Below, one piece after another: positions 10,414-21,100 of a DNA stretch of 64,000 nt. Position numbers and translations under genes: made by a program. Source of the stretch: Stentor coeruleus (lineage: Eukaryota > Ciliophora > Heterotrichea > Heterotrichida > Stentoridae). Within the stretch, counting starts at the first letter, position 1; the number at the start of each line of letters is the position of its first letter. The DNA is taken from the NCBI GenBank assembly GCA_001970955.1, contig MPUH01000086.1, positions 1 through 64,000 of the forward strand. The letters run 5' to 3'. The notes beneath the pieces were generated by a model. It worked only from the letters and a program-made list of their open reading frames with translations, was not told where the DNA came from and ran no database searches.

Positions 10414-10734
10414 ATGGCTCAAGCACTTAAGTCACCCCTACTTGGAATTGAAGAACGAAAAGAATACGAAGTTGCTCCACTACTCCCAAAAAAGGTAGAA
10501 AAAGTAGAAAAGGTAGAAAAGGTGAGCAATACTGTCAAATGCTCATGCTGCAAACAAGAACTATCTTACCCAGAAGGAGCTTTCTGCATTAAATGTCCTC
10601 AGTGTCAAACTATTACAGCGGTAAAAGAATTGAGCACTTTAATATGTGTGAGGTGTAGGAATAAGATGATATTCCCTGCTAGAATTCCTTCGGTTCAGTG
10701 TGTATGTGGGCAAATCTATGGAGCGAATGCTTAA
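10414..10734 (+). CDS. LSD1-type zinc-finger protein
   Basis: 106 residues with two zinc ribbons of the plant LSD1/LOL type. The first is VKCSCCKQELSYPEGAFCI with a following CPQC, fitting CxxCxxxLxYPxGAxxIxCxxC. The second is LICVRCRNKMIFPARIPS, ending VQCVCG. Before them sits a short acidic/basic repeat, KVEKVEKVEKV, encoded by a GTAGAAAAG repeat. LSD1-type fingers bind DNA or protein partners in plants, where they control cell-death responses; small protist members are of unknown role. The N-terminal ELKSPLLG-like region is polar with no membrane segment. Confidence 0.8.
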   Translation: MAQALKSPLLGIEERKEYEVAPLLPKKVEKVEKVEKVSNTVKCSCCKQELSYPEGAFCIKCPQCQTITAVKELSTLICVRCRNKMIFPARIPSVQCVCGQIYGANA

Positions 10735-11142
10735 GAATAGTTAATGGTTTTTTAGCTTACTAGTTTCATAAATAATAAAATCCAATTTACTCTGATCCCT
10801 CATCCAAAAAAAGTATCTCACAAAATCATCCTGAAAAAATTTCACATAATTTAATACAAAAAAAAGCATCTCACAAAATCATCCTGAAAAAATTTCACAT
10901 AATTTAATACAAAAAAATCTTTTCCAAATCTTTCTTTTATATCACCAAACAAAACACAAATTTTTTTTTCATATAAAAAAATACTTCTTATCTCCTAATC
11001 ACAATCTCGATTTCATATTTTCCTCTTATAATAAAATCTATCATATTCTTAACTATTAAAAAAAAACCAAAATATTTTATTCCTAAAATAATATCTTTTA
11101 AATCTATATAATTCATTATATTCGCATCATATTTACCTTAAA
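10735..11142. other. Convergent spacer with a 53-bp tandem duplication
   Basis: C-rich 3' flank of the minus-strand gene at 11143. It contains the 53-bp duplication listed separately. No gene seen. Confidence 0.5.
10805..10917. repeat. 53-bp direct tandem duplication
   Basis: The block beginning AGTATCTCACAAAATCATCC near 10812 recurs 53 bases later with one or two changes. It is non-coding and nearly perfect, so it is a recent slippage or duplication event. Confidence 0.85.
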
Positions 11143-12021
11143 CTAATAATTTTTAGCAATGCAATAATTCATCATTGGTCTTGATTTACCAATAAGCTGC
11201 TTCAAATTAACCCCTTCTTTAAAACCATAAATCCCTTTAGCAGGGGAAATTTCATGATAATTCTCCATCAAATAATTTTTCTGAAAATTGATACTCTGAG
11301 ATTTCTCTTTATGCAACATAGGTTTAGGTGCAGGGGATTTAGCAGTTTCATCACGAGTTTTACATTCTTCAGTCATAAAAATCTCATGCATAGTCCCAGC
11401 TGATCTTTTATGTCTTGGTGTACTTTTAGTCAAATCCGGTTTAAAAGTACATTCTTTTTTAAGCTCATCAGTTTTTTTTTTCTGTTCTTTTTTGACTTTA
11501 GCGATCTTTTTATTTAAAAAGAATTTGGTTTTTTCTATAAGAGAAAGCTTGAAAGGGTTTATCGCTGGGTTTTTTATTTTTTTTAATTGACCTCGAGCTG
11601 AAAAGGATTGTTTTAATGAAAGGAGGTCTGGACCTGGGATTGTGTCTTGTGGCCGTATGAGGAAGTCTTCGATTTGAGATTCAGGTTTTTTGGTGTTGTT
11701 TGTTTGGAGCATTTTTGTTTGGGATTTATATCTTGAATAGCTTAATTTAGCGGACTTTGTGCTTATTCTGGGGACGGGGGTGAGGTTGTCAAGGTCCTGT
11801 GACCTTTTTTTAAGTCTTTTTTCAGCGAGTATCGCTTGGGATTTTTTTTGTTTTTTCATGAGTTGGTCTTCTATACTTGTAGAAGGCTTATGGAACACTT
11901 TGACTGACTTCGTGACAGATTTCATTTGCTCTAGGGTCATCCGGATCTCCATCATTGACTCAAAGTCAAGTTCAGGGGCTTCATTATTCAAAATCCTAAT
12001 GCTGCTTACGTTAGAACTCAT
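11143..12021 (-). CDS. Unknown basic protein, 292 aa
   Basis: Lys/Ser-rich, low-complexity, with short helical stretches. The segment KKECTFKPDLTKSTPRHKR carries the CTFKP motif that recurs in many ciliate cytoskeleton-like proteins, so an axonemal or cortical role is a fair inference. The C-terminus (GIYGFKEGVNLKQLIGKSRP) is more compact. No catalytic or membrane motif. A GTAAGCAGCATTAG stretch near the start is 14 nt and would break the frame, so I leave it as coding. Confidence 0.8.
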   Translation of the reverse strand: MSSNVSSIRILNNEAPELDFESMMEIRMTLEQMKSVTKSVKVFHKPSTSIEDQLMKKQKKSQAILAEKRLKKRSQDLDNLTPVPRISTKSAKLSYSRYKSQTKMLQTNNTKKPESQIEDFLIRPQDTIPGPDLLSLKQSFSARGQLKKIKNPAINPFKLSLIEKTKFFLNKKIAKVKKEQKKKTDELKKECTFKPDLTKSTPRHKRSAGTMHEIFMTEECKTRDETAKSPAPKPMLHKEKSQSINFQKNYLMENYHEISPAKGIYGFKEGVNLKQLIGKSRPMMNYCIAKNY

Positions 12022-12310
12022 ATATTTTATTATTACAAGCTAAGCATTTTCTACCAAAAGTCTTATCATAATTAAATATAAACCTATCATAATTATCCAT
12101 AAAGTCCATTATAATAATAGCACATAAAACCCATCATAATTTTACATAATACCCATAATAATTTTACATAAAACTCATCTTGTCATTATTTCACCCCAAA
12201 AAAAAAACTTAAAAAATTCCATTTCTTCTTTTGAAATGTGCAAAAATGCATAAAAAACATTAAAAAGCATCCCAACACAATCAAAAGTTCATAAAATATA
12301 TTAAATATCA

Positions 12311-13453
12311 TTAAACCCTTTGATCAACAGAAACCAATTCCTCCCCATTATCATAATCTTCCTTATACATCATACAAACAGGTGAAGTTTCTCCATCATA
12401 CTTCGACTTCTCATTCTTAGTCTTATCCGATGAAGTCTGCAAAAACCCAATTTTCGAAGGAACTATCGTGAAAACCTCAAAATTAAAATCTACTTTTTTC
12501 CTCATATCATAACTCTTAGGGATTTTCTTTCTAATCAACAAAGATATGAAATTTTTTACACATTTTCTATATCTAAACGGGTTTAACGGTGGTTTTTTCC
12601 ACATATTTTTAAGCTGTTCATTTGTTGTTGTGTTAATAAAAATCAAATAACTGTGATAAGATACCAAAATAAACACAAACCACATAAACTATATAAAAAT
12701 CACTATAAAAGTATAGAGCAAATATAATAAAGTCCCACCTGAATGTTCAATTATTTTAAGAAAAACAATTTTTTTATGGGTTTCTATGTTTATAGTATGA
12801 TTTGAGATTGTGTAGATTTCAAATGATGCAAAAATTGTATTGAAAACTATAAGAATTGCTGTGTTATAGAGCAGGCCGAGATAAAAAGGGTAGTTGTTTT
12901 TACCAATACAGTTACCGACCCATGGGCAATGGTGGTCGAATTTCTCTACACAAAGTCCGCAGTCTGAGCAATGTCCTGTTCTTGGAGGTCGTAAAATCAT
13001 ACCTAGATAAACTTTACATGTCGAGCAATACTTCATTTTAATCATCCTCCCATTAAACGGTATTTCAAAATACAATCTATCAACTGCACAAGCTTTATCA
13101 GACTCTTTCTTCATAGCCTGAGCTAAAACGGTCATACCGGAAGATCCTCTAGCAAAAGGTGGTAGTTGCTTTGGTATATACCCAGGATCTCTAATCGTCA
13201 CATTAACATGAAAATACACTGAAGCACAACATAACAAAAAACTCACAATAAAAACTATAGGTATCTCAATATAATACCTTCCTGTTGTGCATAAAAATAA
13301 TATCTCCGGGGCGACAATCATAAAAAATGATAAAAAAGCTCTTCTAAACTGTGGACCCATCATAACTCTCCCACTACAAAAAAATCTATTTGTACCTGGC
13401 CAAAGCTCAAATGCTTTAGTCGATTCATCTTTTTTAATCTTATAATTATTCAT
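12311..13453 (-). CDS. DHHC palmitoyltransferase
   Basis: Integral-membrane protein S-acyltransferase. Four hydrophobic segments surround the cysteine-rich domain: KYCSTC, then RPPRTGHCSDCGLCVEK, then FDHHCPWVGNCIGKNNYPFY, with the catalytic DHHC. The RDPGYIP motif before the domain is the family's DPG motif. Two 15-nt introns apply. GTGATTTTTATATAG at 12689-12703 joins the front to a second frame (TFIF|MWFVFI, the fourth membrane helix). GTAAAGTTTATCTAG at 13003-13017 is silent in the frame; removing it gives YCSTCMILRPPRTGHC with the family's usual CxxCxxxRPPR spacing. The product is then 370 residues. It most resembles the ERF2/ZDHHC9/14/18 group. A decayed PP2C lies just upstream. Confidence 0.93.
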
Positions 13454-13486
13454 TATAACATATACAAAAAAAACATATTAATAGGT

Positions 13487-13905
13487 TTACAGACTAATAA
13501 CGATAACACTAATATTTTCTTGACTATCATATTTTATTGTATAATGTATTTGTTCTGATATTATATCTGAATGTTTTAAAATTATTATAAGGTAAAAGAA
13601 TTGTTGGGTTTGCAATATCTTATAAAATATCAGAAGCTAAAATAAGCATAGTATGACATAGGGTTAGGATTTTATGTATTATAGTTGGTTCTGCTGATAA
13701 ATTATTTGATTTTAAAATATGATCTTCTAAGATTCTAGTTAATGATAATGTTCCATGACGATCATGAAAGATTAATCCTCATGAATTTTGGACTTCTAAC
13801 CTGTTAGTAGCTTTATGTTCATAAGTTATTAGCTCAGGTGTTGTATTTGATAATAATATTGTTAATGAGTTCCCAACATTAGCTATGTCTAGGCACTTTT
13901 CTGCA
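13487..13905 (-). pseudogene. Decayed PP2C-family protein phosphatase
   Basis: On the minus strand one frame reads ANVGNSLTILLSNTTPELIT, HDRHGTLSLTRILEDHI, EPTIIHKILTL and LILASDIL, which are the ANVGDS, LxVSRALGD, EP and LILASDGLWD blocks of PP2C phosphatases. Near the end a different frame gives DSQENISVIVISL and a stop, the family's usual closing block. Several in-frame stops plus this one frame change mark it as a pseudogene. The N-terminal half of the domain is missing or unrecognisable. It lies immediately upstream of the DHHC gene. Confidence 0.75.
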
Positions 13906-14033
13906 CAAGTAAAATTTGCTCAAGGAATATAACTTTGAGGTTTTTAAGATACCAGTAATAAAGCTAATAATAATATATGTGAATCTTCAAGTCAAATATT
14001 TTCTAAACTCCCTTATGCTGAAAGGAAGCTTAG

Positions 14034-14230
14034 ATATAATACCTTTACTATGGCAGATTCTACAATTTCCCATTTTCCAACCTGTTTTTATATTTAACCA
14101 TTTANTTATTTTCAATTTTTTCATTAAAGTCTCATTGATATCTAAATTTTAGTCATCTAATATAATACCTTTACTATGGCAGATTCTACAATTTCCCATT
14201 TTCCAACCTGTTTTTATATTTAACCATTTA
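14034..14230. repeat. Duplicated flank around a single N
   Basis: A 71-bp block at 14034-14104 recurs at 14160-14230, with one N at 14105 and about 54 bp of unrelated sequence between. The same arrangement occurs at two other N positions in the window, so I read it as two overlapping contig ends placed side by side rather than a genomic duplication. Confidence 0.75.
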
Positions 14231-14237
14231 AAGATAA

Positions 14238-14954
14238 CTAATTATTTACAATCAATTCTAATTCCCTATCACAAATAATATTCTGTCTAATCGAAAAGCC
14301 TTTTTTAACTTTTTTCAAAGAATACTTCCCAGTGAAAAACTTCGGCCTAGCTTCTTCAGGTATTTCAGCAATCAAATCTTCAACACAAATTTCTTCAGTC
14401 CTTTTATTCACTTTATTAAAGATTTTTGGTCTATTTTTCTTAAAAGACCTTCTATTCTCAAAAGGAACTCTTTCAATGGTTTTACTTTGATTCTTATTAG
14501 GAATCCTAGGTTCGAATTTCCAAGGGTCTGTTTCATAAGGGATTTTATATAACTCAAGAACTTTTAATTGACTTGGTGTGAGTTTTGTTGCTTTATCTAA
14601 ATCAATGACAAATTGTTTAATTATTTCTTCAGTGGTTTGCAATGGGGGCTGAGGTTCAACATTTTGCACTATGGATGGTGGCTCAGGTATAGAAGGAGCA
14701 GGGGCAGGTAAAGATGTTTTGAAGATGCTTTCAAGTTTATCGACGTATTCGTAGAATCTGTTAATACCTGATGGGACAACTGATTGTACTTGATGACCTT
14801 TTTCATCCTCACTGATTTTTGGGCGTTTTTGTGGCATGTCTTCTTCGTTACATACTCGAATACATCTTCTATAGTCTTCACCTAGTTTAGGGATATCTAT
14901 TTCACCTTTAGCTTGCTTTTTTGCATATCCATTACGGCTTTGGGGGGAGTTCAT
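14238..14954 (-). CDS. Unknown Pro-rich/basic protein, 238 aa
   Basis: The first third is charged, followed by a Pro-rich stretch (PAPAPSIPEPPS), a helical segment (TTEEIIKQFVIDLDKATKLT, then SQLKVLELYKIPYETDPW) and a basic region rich in NRR/KKNRPK. The C-terminal 40 residues (EEARPKFFTGKYSLKKVKK) look folded. No family recognised. The composition suggests a nucleic-acid- or scaffold-binding protein, a weak inference. Its stop lies 8 bases from the duplicated N-joint, so its 3' flank is unreliable. Confidence 0.8.
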   Translation of the reverse strand: MNSPQSRNGYAKKQAKGEIDIPKLGEDYRRCIRVCNEEDMPQKRPKISEDEKGHQVQSVVPSGINRFYEYVDKLESIFKTSLPAPAPSIPEPPSIVQNVEPQPPLQTTEEIIKQFVIDLDKATKLTPSQLKVLELYKIPYETDPWKFEPRIPNKNQSKTIERVPFENRRSFKKNRPKIFNKVNKRTEEICVEDLIAEIPEEARPKFFTGKYSLKKVKKGFSIRQNIICDRELELIVNN

Positions 14955-15642
14955 TATTATTAAACAATTTTTTAATTAAATATCGATTCAAATACTCTCT
15001 TGTTAAAAATATTATATTTTTTGTTTCTAGATTCTGTTCCTATTATGATATTATTGGAAAAAAATTCCTTGTAAGAAAATGCTTATGATTGTAGTGATAA
15101 AAGTGGCCTACGTATTATAAATGTATTACAAAAAATACTATGAAGATTATGTAAATTTAACTCATTTTGACAAGCATGAACTATAAAAACCGCAAAAAAA
15201 TTTTCATTTACCATATAAATCAAATATTAAAATAAACAGCCTCGCTAAACTTAAAACATATTATCAACAACAAAATCTTTTCTCTCCTCCTTCCCTTTTC
15301 TCTCCACCTTAAAAACTTCTAAACCCTTAATCTAATCAAAACCCATTATAATCCTCTATATAACTTTCTAAACCTAATCATCTCATAATTCCTATAAAAT
15401 CCAAATTCAATTTTTTTTTTCATTAAATCCTCAAAGGTCATCATTTTCAAATCTAAACAAATATTTTAAAATCTCTCAATAAATCTTTTCAAATCTCTTA
15501 AAAAATCCTTTTCAAAACTTTCCCTAACTTAAATTAACACCCTAACACCCAGATACTTTGAATTCTATAAAATCCACTAATCCTTTAGTAAAAAAATCAT
15601 GATAATTAGCATCCTTAACCCAAGATTATTATGTTATAAAAA
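14955..15642. other. Divergent promoter spacer
   Basis: G-containing on the left (5' side of the minus gene) and markedly C-rich and G-poor from about 15230 to the NEK kinase start. No gene seen. Confidence 0.5.
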
Positions 15643-17790
15643 ATGTCTCAAAGATCAAAAAACTATGAGGTCATCTGCAAAATCGGGCAAGGAAGTTTCG
15701 GTACAGTCTTCAAAGTCCGTCGTAAATCTGATAAATTAATCCTCGTAATGAAGATGATAAAAGTTCAATCTTTAAGTAAAAAATGCCAACAAGAGTCAGT
15801 CTCTGAAGTTACTATTTTATCATCATTATCATGTCCTTACATTGTAAAATATTATGAGTCATTTGTTGAGAATTCGATTCTCCATATTATCATGGAATAC
15901 TGCGAGAAAGGTGATCTGTCACAGCTTATTAAAAAGCAGATGCTCCCTGAAAATAAAATTTGGAAATATTTCATTCAAACATGTTTAGGACTTGAATATC
16001 TTCATTCTAAACAAATATTGCATAGAGATGTGAAAGCTTTGAATATTTTCCTGTCTAATGATGATAGTATTAGAATAGGCGATTTGGGTGTTGCTAAAAT
16101 TTTGAATAATACCGCTTGCTTTGCCCAGACACAAGTTGGGTCACCTTATTATCTTTCACCTGAATTGTGTGAAGAAAAGCCTTATAATACAAAAAGTGAT
16201 GTTTGGGCTTTAGGTTGTGTATTGTATGAAATGTGTACAACAAAACACCCGTTTACTGCTCCGAATCAGGCAGCTTTGCTTCTTAAAATAGTAAAAGGAT
16301 GCTACATGCCTTTACCTCCAGAATTTTCCTCAGGAATAAGAGAAATAATAGATTTACTACTTGAAAAAGATTATAAAAAACGCCCAAGTATCCAAGCTGT
16401 TCTTACCCGAACTGATATTGAAAACAAAGTTAATGACTATAATATTTTTGTCCCAATATCCTCAGTTTTAAGTAAAAAGAGGATTGAAAACCCATTTGAC
16501 ACTTTTGATGGGCCAATGATTGACCTTAAAAATAAATCTTTTAATAGTCCTAGTGTGCAAGCTGCCCAACTCGTAGAAGAAGCTCAAAAACAAATTATCG
16601 AAAACCGGAAAATCAATGGAACTCCACAATATGAAAGCAAATTCTCAAGGCCGCTTTCTGCTCAAAAACCCCAAACTTTAAGAAAAAATCAATACCTTAC
16701 TGGAGGAGATTCTGAAAAAAAAGTTGAAGATATGCCAATTAAAGCAAAAATAATTTCATCATCTCGTGCTGGGAATATATTAGGAAGAAACAATTCAGGA
16801 CGAGAAAAACATGATTATTTTAGTGATGCTATTCCAGAAAGGAGATCAGAAAAAGATATGCAGCATGGGAAAAAAAAATCTTTAGGTGAGTTTATTGAAA
16901 GGATAACCCCACGTGAACAACCAAGTTATTATGGTTTAAGGAATTTTTCGCCACAAAAAAAAGAATCTCCATCAGTTAAAGAGGATAAAATTCGGTTGGA
17001 GATTAAAAAAGAAAGTTTGATAGACAATTTGTTGAAGAAAAATAATGATAAACCTTCATTTCGCATAAACATCAAACCTAATAATGTTTATTTAGTTGCT
17101 GATGAACCAAAAATTATCAAAAAAGTTCCTTTTTCTGCTAAGACTAATAAACTTGATCAATCGTATGAAGATGTTCAATTAGTCCAAAATCTTCCTGAGA
17201 TACCAAAAAACAAAGCAAAAGCTCCTGTGAATTATTTACAAGAATCATCTCCGGTACGATCGTTTTATCCTGAAAAGAAAACTAAGATATTTAAAATGGT
17301 AAAAAAACCTTTAATAAACCCAGTGTTTAAGCAAGCGAGCTCTGAGAAGCAGATTTTCAGAAGTGTTACTACTGTGAAAAATTCACAAGAAAAAAATATT
17401 GGTGTTAGATTAAGTGAAGATTATGAAGATAGTCATATTTTAAGAAACAAAGAAAGAGAGAGTATTATAAATGAAGAAAGTCTTCGAAGAAAATGTAGTG
17501 AACTAAGAAGTGATATAATTAAAATGATAGGAGGACATGTTTACAACGAAATGCACAATATTTTCACCAGCATTATAACAGTAACTTATAATTAGAAAGA
17601 TGAAGTCACTGAGCTGGACCAACTGAAAATTGAAAGATTTGTCAACAAAAATATACGTGGCGAGTCATCTAAAGCGATTTTTTCAATGTATAAACTTTTA
17701 AACGCTGAAACAGACCTTGCTAAGACTGAAGAGATGATAAGGTCTATTCGATCAGGTCTTTTGCATACTGGACCTTCAACACATAAGTAA
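15643..17790 (+). CDS. NEK-family protein kinase
   Basis: Ser/Thr kinase of the NIMA-related group, 710 residues after removal of the 15-nt intron GTAACTTATAATTAG at 17581-17595, which contains the stop that otherwise ends the frame. Kinase domain about residues 8-265: GQGSFG loop (15-20), Lys37, HRDVKALN (catalytic Asp129), GSPYYLSPEL and DVWALGCVLYEM. The magnesium-binding motif is DLG (147-149) rather than DFG. The long tail is basic and Ser-rich with no fixed fold. A helical end (RRKCSELRSDIIKMIGGHVY, then after the intron DEVTELDQLKIERF) resembles the end of the other NEK in this window. NEKs act at basal bodies, cilia and mitosis; ciliates carry many. Confidence 0.93.
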
Positions 17791-18122
17791 AATAAAATTT
17801 CGTTGCTAAATGTTTTAAACTTTTTACACAGTGAGATTTTTTAGAATAAGAATATTGATAAGGTAATGATTAAAAGGTAGGGTTTTTATTTTAGAAGGTA
17901 TGAAATTGAGAAATTAGATCCTAGGATTTTTGAATAGAAGGTGTAATTATAATATCAAAAATACCATCTCTAGAATTATCTTAAAAGCCAAAATATTCTA
18001 TAAATTGCTATCAAAGAATAGTCAACCCTATAAATCATATCATTATTAAATCTAAACTCAAAAGCATACGCAATTTATAAATAAGCCTACATATTTGATA
18101 TAAACTATTATAATACATTATT
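17791..18122. other. Intergenic
   Basis: G-rich 3' flank of the kinase, then a C/A-rich upstream region for the gene at 18123. No gene seen. Confidence 0.5.
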
Positions 18123-20312
18123 ATGAGCAACCTAAAAAAAATCTCAGAGTTAAATGCTCCTAATGATATTATTATAGCCCTCAAGTCCAAATTCAAATAC
18201 TATTACTCACTCACTGGGAATGAAAAATATATAAAGTTTTTAGTTATGATTGCTTTAGAATGCAAATACAATAAAATATTATCAAATCGACACTGTGATG
18301 CAATGTTTGAAAGTACTATAGAGCCACTTCTTTTTAAAGATTCTGATTCCCCTAAAATGATTGCTAACACTGATATTAATGACTTTCTTGATAATCTTTA
18401 TGCGAATGAGAATCTTTTGACACAAATTGGTAAAGTGTTGATTACTATTTTGGAAACAGAAACTATATATTATGAAGGGTTTAAAAAGTTTTTAGGGCTT
18501 TTCAGAATAAATTTGACTATTTATAAAGTATCAGATAAAGTTTCTATGGAGTCTTCATCTAAATTCCCATTTAGTACTAGAGTTTATGGAATACATAGCT
18601 CAAATGAGATGATATTTTTGATAACTCATGAAATGGCATCTTCACGTAAACTAAAAAGCATAGAAAACATTAAAGTTCTAACAGATTTTCTAAATGAAAG
18701 CAGTAGTAGTAGTGACAGTGAAATAGAAAACTATGATGATGATGATGAAAGTAATGAAGGGAAATTATGCTGTGAACTTTCAGATGATGAGTCATGTGAA
18801 TGTAAAGATTTCATAAAAAACGAAAGTAATTTTATAATATTGCAGTGTGGACATAGTTTTTGCATAAAAGGTTTAGTGAAAAAAACTATATGCACAAGAA
18901 ATTGGAATAAAAATATTATTGAATGCCCTGTGTGTTGTAGTGAATGTGAAAATACTGAATATTTAGCAAAAATTCTTGCTGTTTTTTCTAATAAATGCTT
19001 TGGGTGCTTTCAAGATATTGATCAGGAGGATTTAGGTATAACTAATGAACTAACTTGTAAACATTTTTGTCTGAATTGCTTGCTGGAGTATATGGTTGAA
19101 AGGCAATGAAATTATATAAAAATCAAGTATTTCTTATAAATAAAACAATGCATTATCTGCTTACGTGAATACTCATTCGAAGGCATTTCGCAAATCAAAA
19201 GTATACCTCTTAAATGCTTTAGGTGCAAAAAAAGTAAGAAAAACTATAAATTCATCCCATATACAATATGCAAGTGTTCATTAAAAGTGTGTTTATCATG
19301 TGCCTCATTAGTGCTTAATACAAAAAGGTGCTTTTGTGATAAAAAACTCGAAGATGATCATTTAGAAATGCTAGAATCATATTTTAAAAAGATTTGCCTT
19401 ATGGATGATAGCGAATATTCAAGGGCTATAAAACTAGAAGGGAAAAATTGCAATTGCAAAGTCTGTAACGATTGTCAAATAACCTTCTCCACAACCGAAT
19501 GTATCTGTGGAACCCCATTCACTAACAAAATAACAAAAAAGCTCTTAAGCCTAAAACAATCTTCTTCAATCGACTATCTAACAAAATCCTGCCTAATTTG
19601 TTTCAACACTTTCATGCAAAAACAATCCGATTTACTCCTTTGTCAACATTCATTTTGCACAGATTGTTATGAGCAAAATGCTATATGCGCAATACAAGAA
19701 TCTAATCCATCAAAAGCATTTACATGTATGCAATGTTCATATCCTTTTTATCCTCACTATCTTCAATCTTTATTAAAACCTAACACATTTATATCATTAT
19801 GTGAACTTCAAATAAGAAAAAACATGAAAATTATCGAATGTCCAAAATGTAAAAATATAGGATTTACTGAAGAAAAACAAACTCAATGTTCGAATTGTCA
19901 GTATAAAATGTGCAGTTTATGTTTAGAAAATTGGTCTGATGAACATTTGTGTGAGAATTTTATAAATCAATGCATTTCTCAATTGGAACTTGCAGGAGAA
20001 AATTTTACACAATGCCCAGGATGTGGAGTTCCATATAAAAAAGATGAGAATTGTGATATTGTTAGTTGTTTACAATGTGAAACTAAGTTTTGTTTTAATT
20101 GTGCTTGTAGGATGGGTCCTGTTTATGCTCATGGGAATTATTATCATAGGCCGGAATGCTTACATTATGATAGGGAGATAAGTGAAGAAGGGAAAATGAG
20201 TTTCAAGTTTGAGGAAAAATGCGAAATGTGCAGGAAAACTGGGAAAATGTGTGAACCTCCAGAAATGCTGAAGGTTCCGAGAAGGATACCATTTGCAAAT
20301 TTTGCTTTGTAG
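18123..20312 (+). pseudogene. RBR/RING-type E3-like gene with two in-frame stops
   Basis: One continuous frame of about 730 codons. It has an acidic N-terminal part, a RING-like segment (IILQCGHSFC ... ECPVCCSEC), and then KCFGCFQDI ... CKHFCLNCLLEYMVE. It continues with KQCIICLREYSFEGI, KCSLKVCLSCASLVL, CLICFNTF ... LLLCQHSFCTDC and an IBR-like CPKCKNIGFTE ... CSNCQYKMCSLCLENW. It ends in a RING2-like CPGCGVPYKKDENCDIVSC. RBR ligases pass ubiquitin through a RING2 cysteine. The frame is cut by TGA at 19107-19109 and TAA at 19137-19139, with no frameshift, and no 15-16 nt GT-AG intron can remove both. Either the gene is dead, the assembly is wrong here, or the second half is expressed alone from the ATG at 19299. 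Confidence 0.7.
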
Positions 20313-20772
20313 AAGGTTTTAGATTATAAGGATTAGAGTAAATATATAATATTGGATGATGATTATTTTTATGATAGTTGTTGTTAGATTTTGGAGAATT
20401 TGATTTTTAAAGAAAGATTTTAATAATAAAAAGATAGTAATTTTATTTTTTAAATCGCAAGTGGAATGATTTATGATATCGAAAATTATAAAAAATATAT
20501 AAAAGCTTAAAAGATGCACCATTTAGATTTGAAAACTTTTGATTGTAATAGGTTGTTTGATGATTTTAAATGAAGGCAAGAAACTAAAAAGAGGCTTATG
20601 TTGATCATAGAAATTAAGGAAATGAAAAATTGCAAGCTTTTATTCAATCTTCTAATTTAATAAGAAAAAATAGCATGAGCCTGAGAAAGGCAGATATTAT
20701 ATAATAAAATGATGTGACAAATGCAAATAATCTATTTTTTTATGAAAAAACATATAGTTTATATAGTTGTTT
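20313..20772. other. Convergent spacer
   Basis: G/T-rich sequence after the RBR-like gene, then A/T-rich. From 20741 it belongs to the duplicated unit described below. No gene seen. Confidence 0.5.
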
Positions 20773-21027
20773 TTAGTTGATATAGTTTACTAATCCTAAA
20801 GCTCCAGATGATTTCATTACAGGATCAATTCCATAGCCAAATATTAGACACTTGATAATACCTATTTTTCTTTTTCTTCCTGCTAAGACAATGAAAAAAA
20901 GACACCCGCCTAGAAAGGATGATAAAAAGTAGACTCTTGACATTTCTCTTCTTAATGCGATATTGCTTTCTGCTTCTTTTCGTTTATGTTCTAACCTTTG
21001 TACAACAAGTCTGATTCTATCTTGCAT
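20773..21027 (-). CDS. Small membrane protein, 84 aa
   Basis: A charged N-terminal helix (VVQRLEHKRKEAESN) is followed by a hydrophobic segment (VYFLSSFLGGCLFFIVLAG), a basic turn RKRK, and a second moderately hydrophobic stretch with GYGIDPV. No family recognised. It lies downstream of, and on the same strand as, the two-helix protein gene at 21101, and a degraded copy has the same position in the next unit, so the two were duplicated together. Confidence 0.65.
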   Translation of the reverse strand: MQDRIRLVVQRLEHKRKEAESNIALRREMSRVYFLSSFLGGCLFFIVLAGRKRKIGIIKCLIFGYGIDPVMKSSGALGLVNYIN

Positions 21028-21100
21028 TTATTATAGGTTTTTTAATTTTATATAACTAGTACTATCTATTTAATAAACTATATAATAAAGAATTCTTAGC

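Noticed and set aside
14034-14230. Insertion of a mobile element at the N positions
   Set aside because: The duplicated flanks are long and the unique insert is short and featureless; unmerged contig ends explain all three joints.
15699-15713. GTACAGTCTTCAAAG as an intron in the first NEK
   Set aside because: It encodes the TVFK part of the glycine loop required for ATP binding.
19902-19916. GTATAAAATGTGCAG as an intron in the RBR-like gene
   Set aside because: It encodes YKMCS within the CxxCxxxxCxxC zinc-binding pattern.
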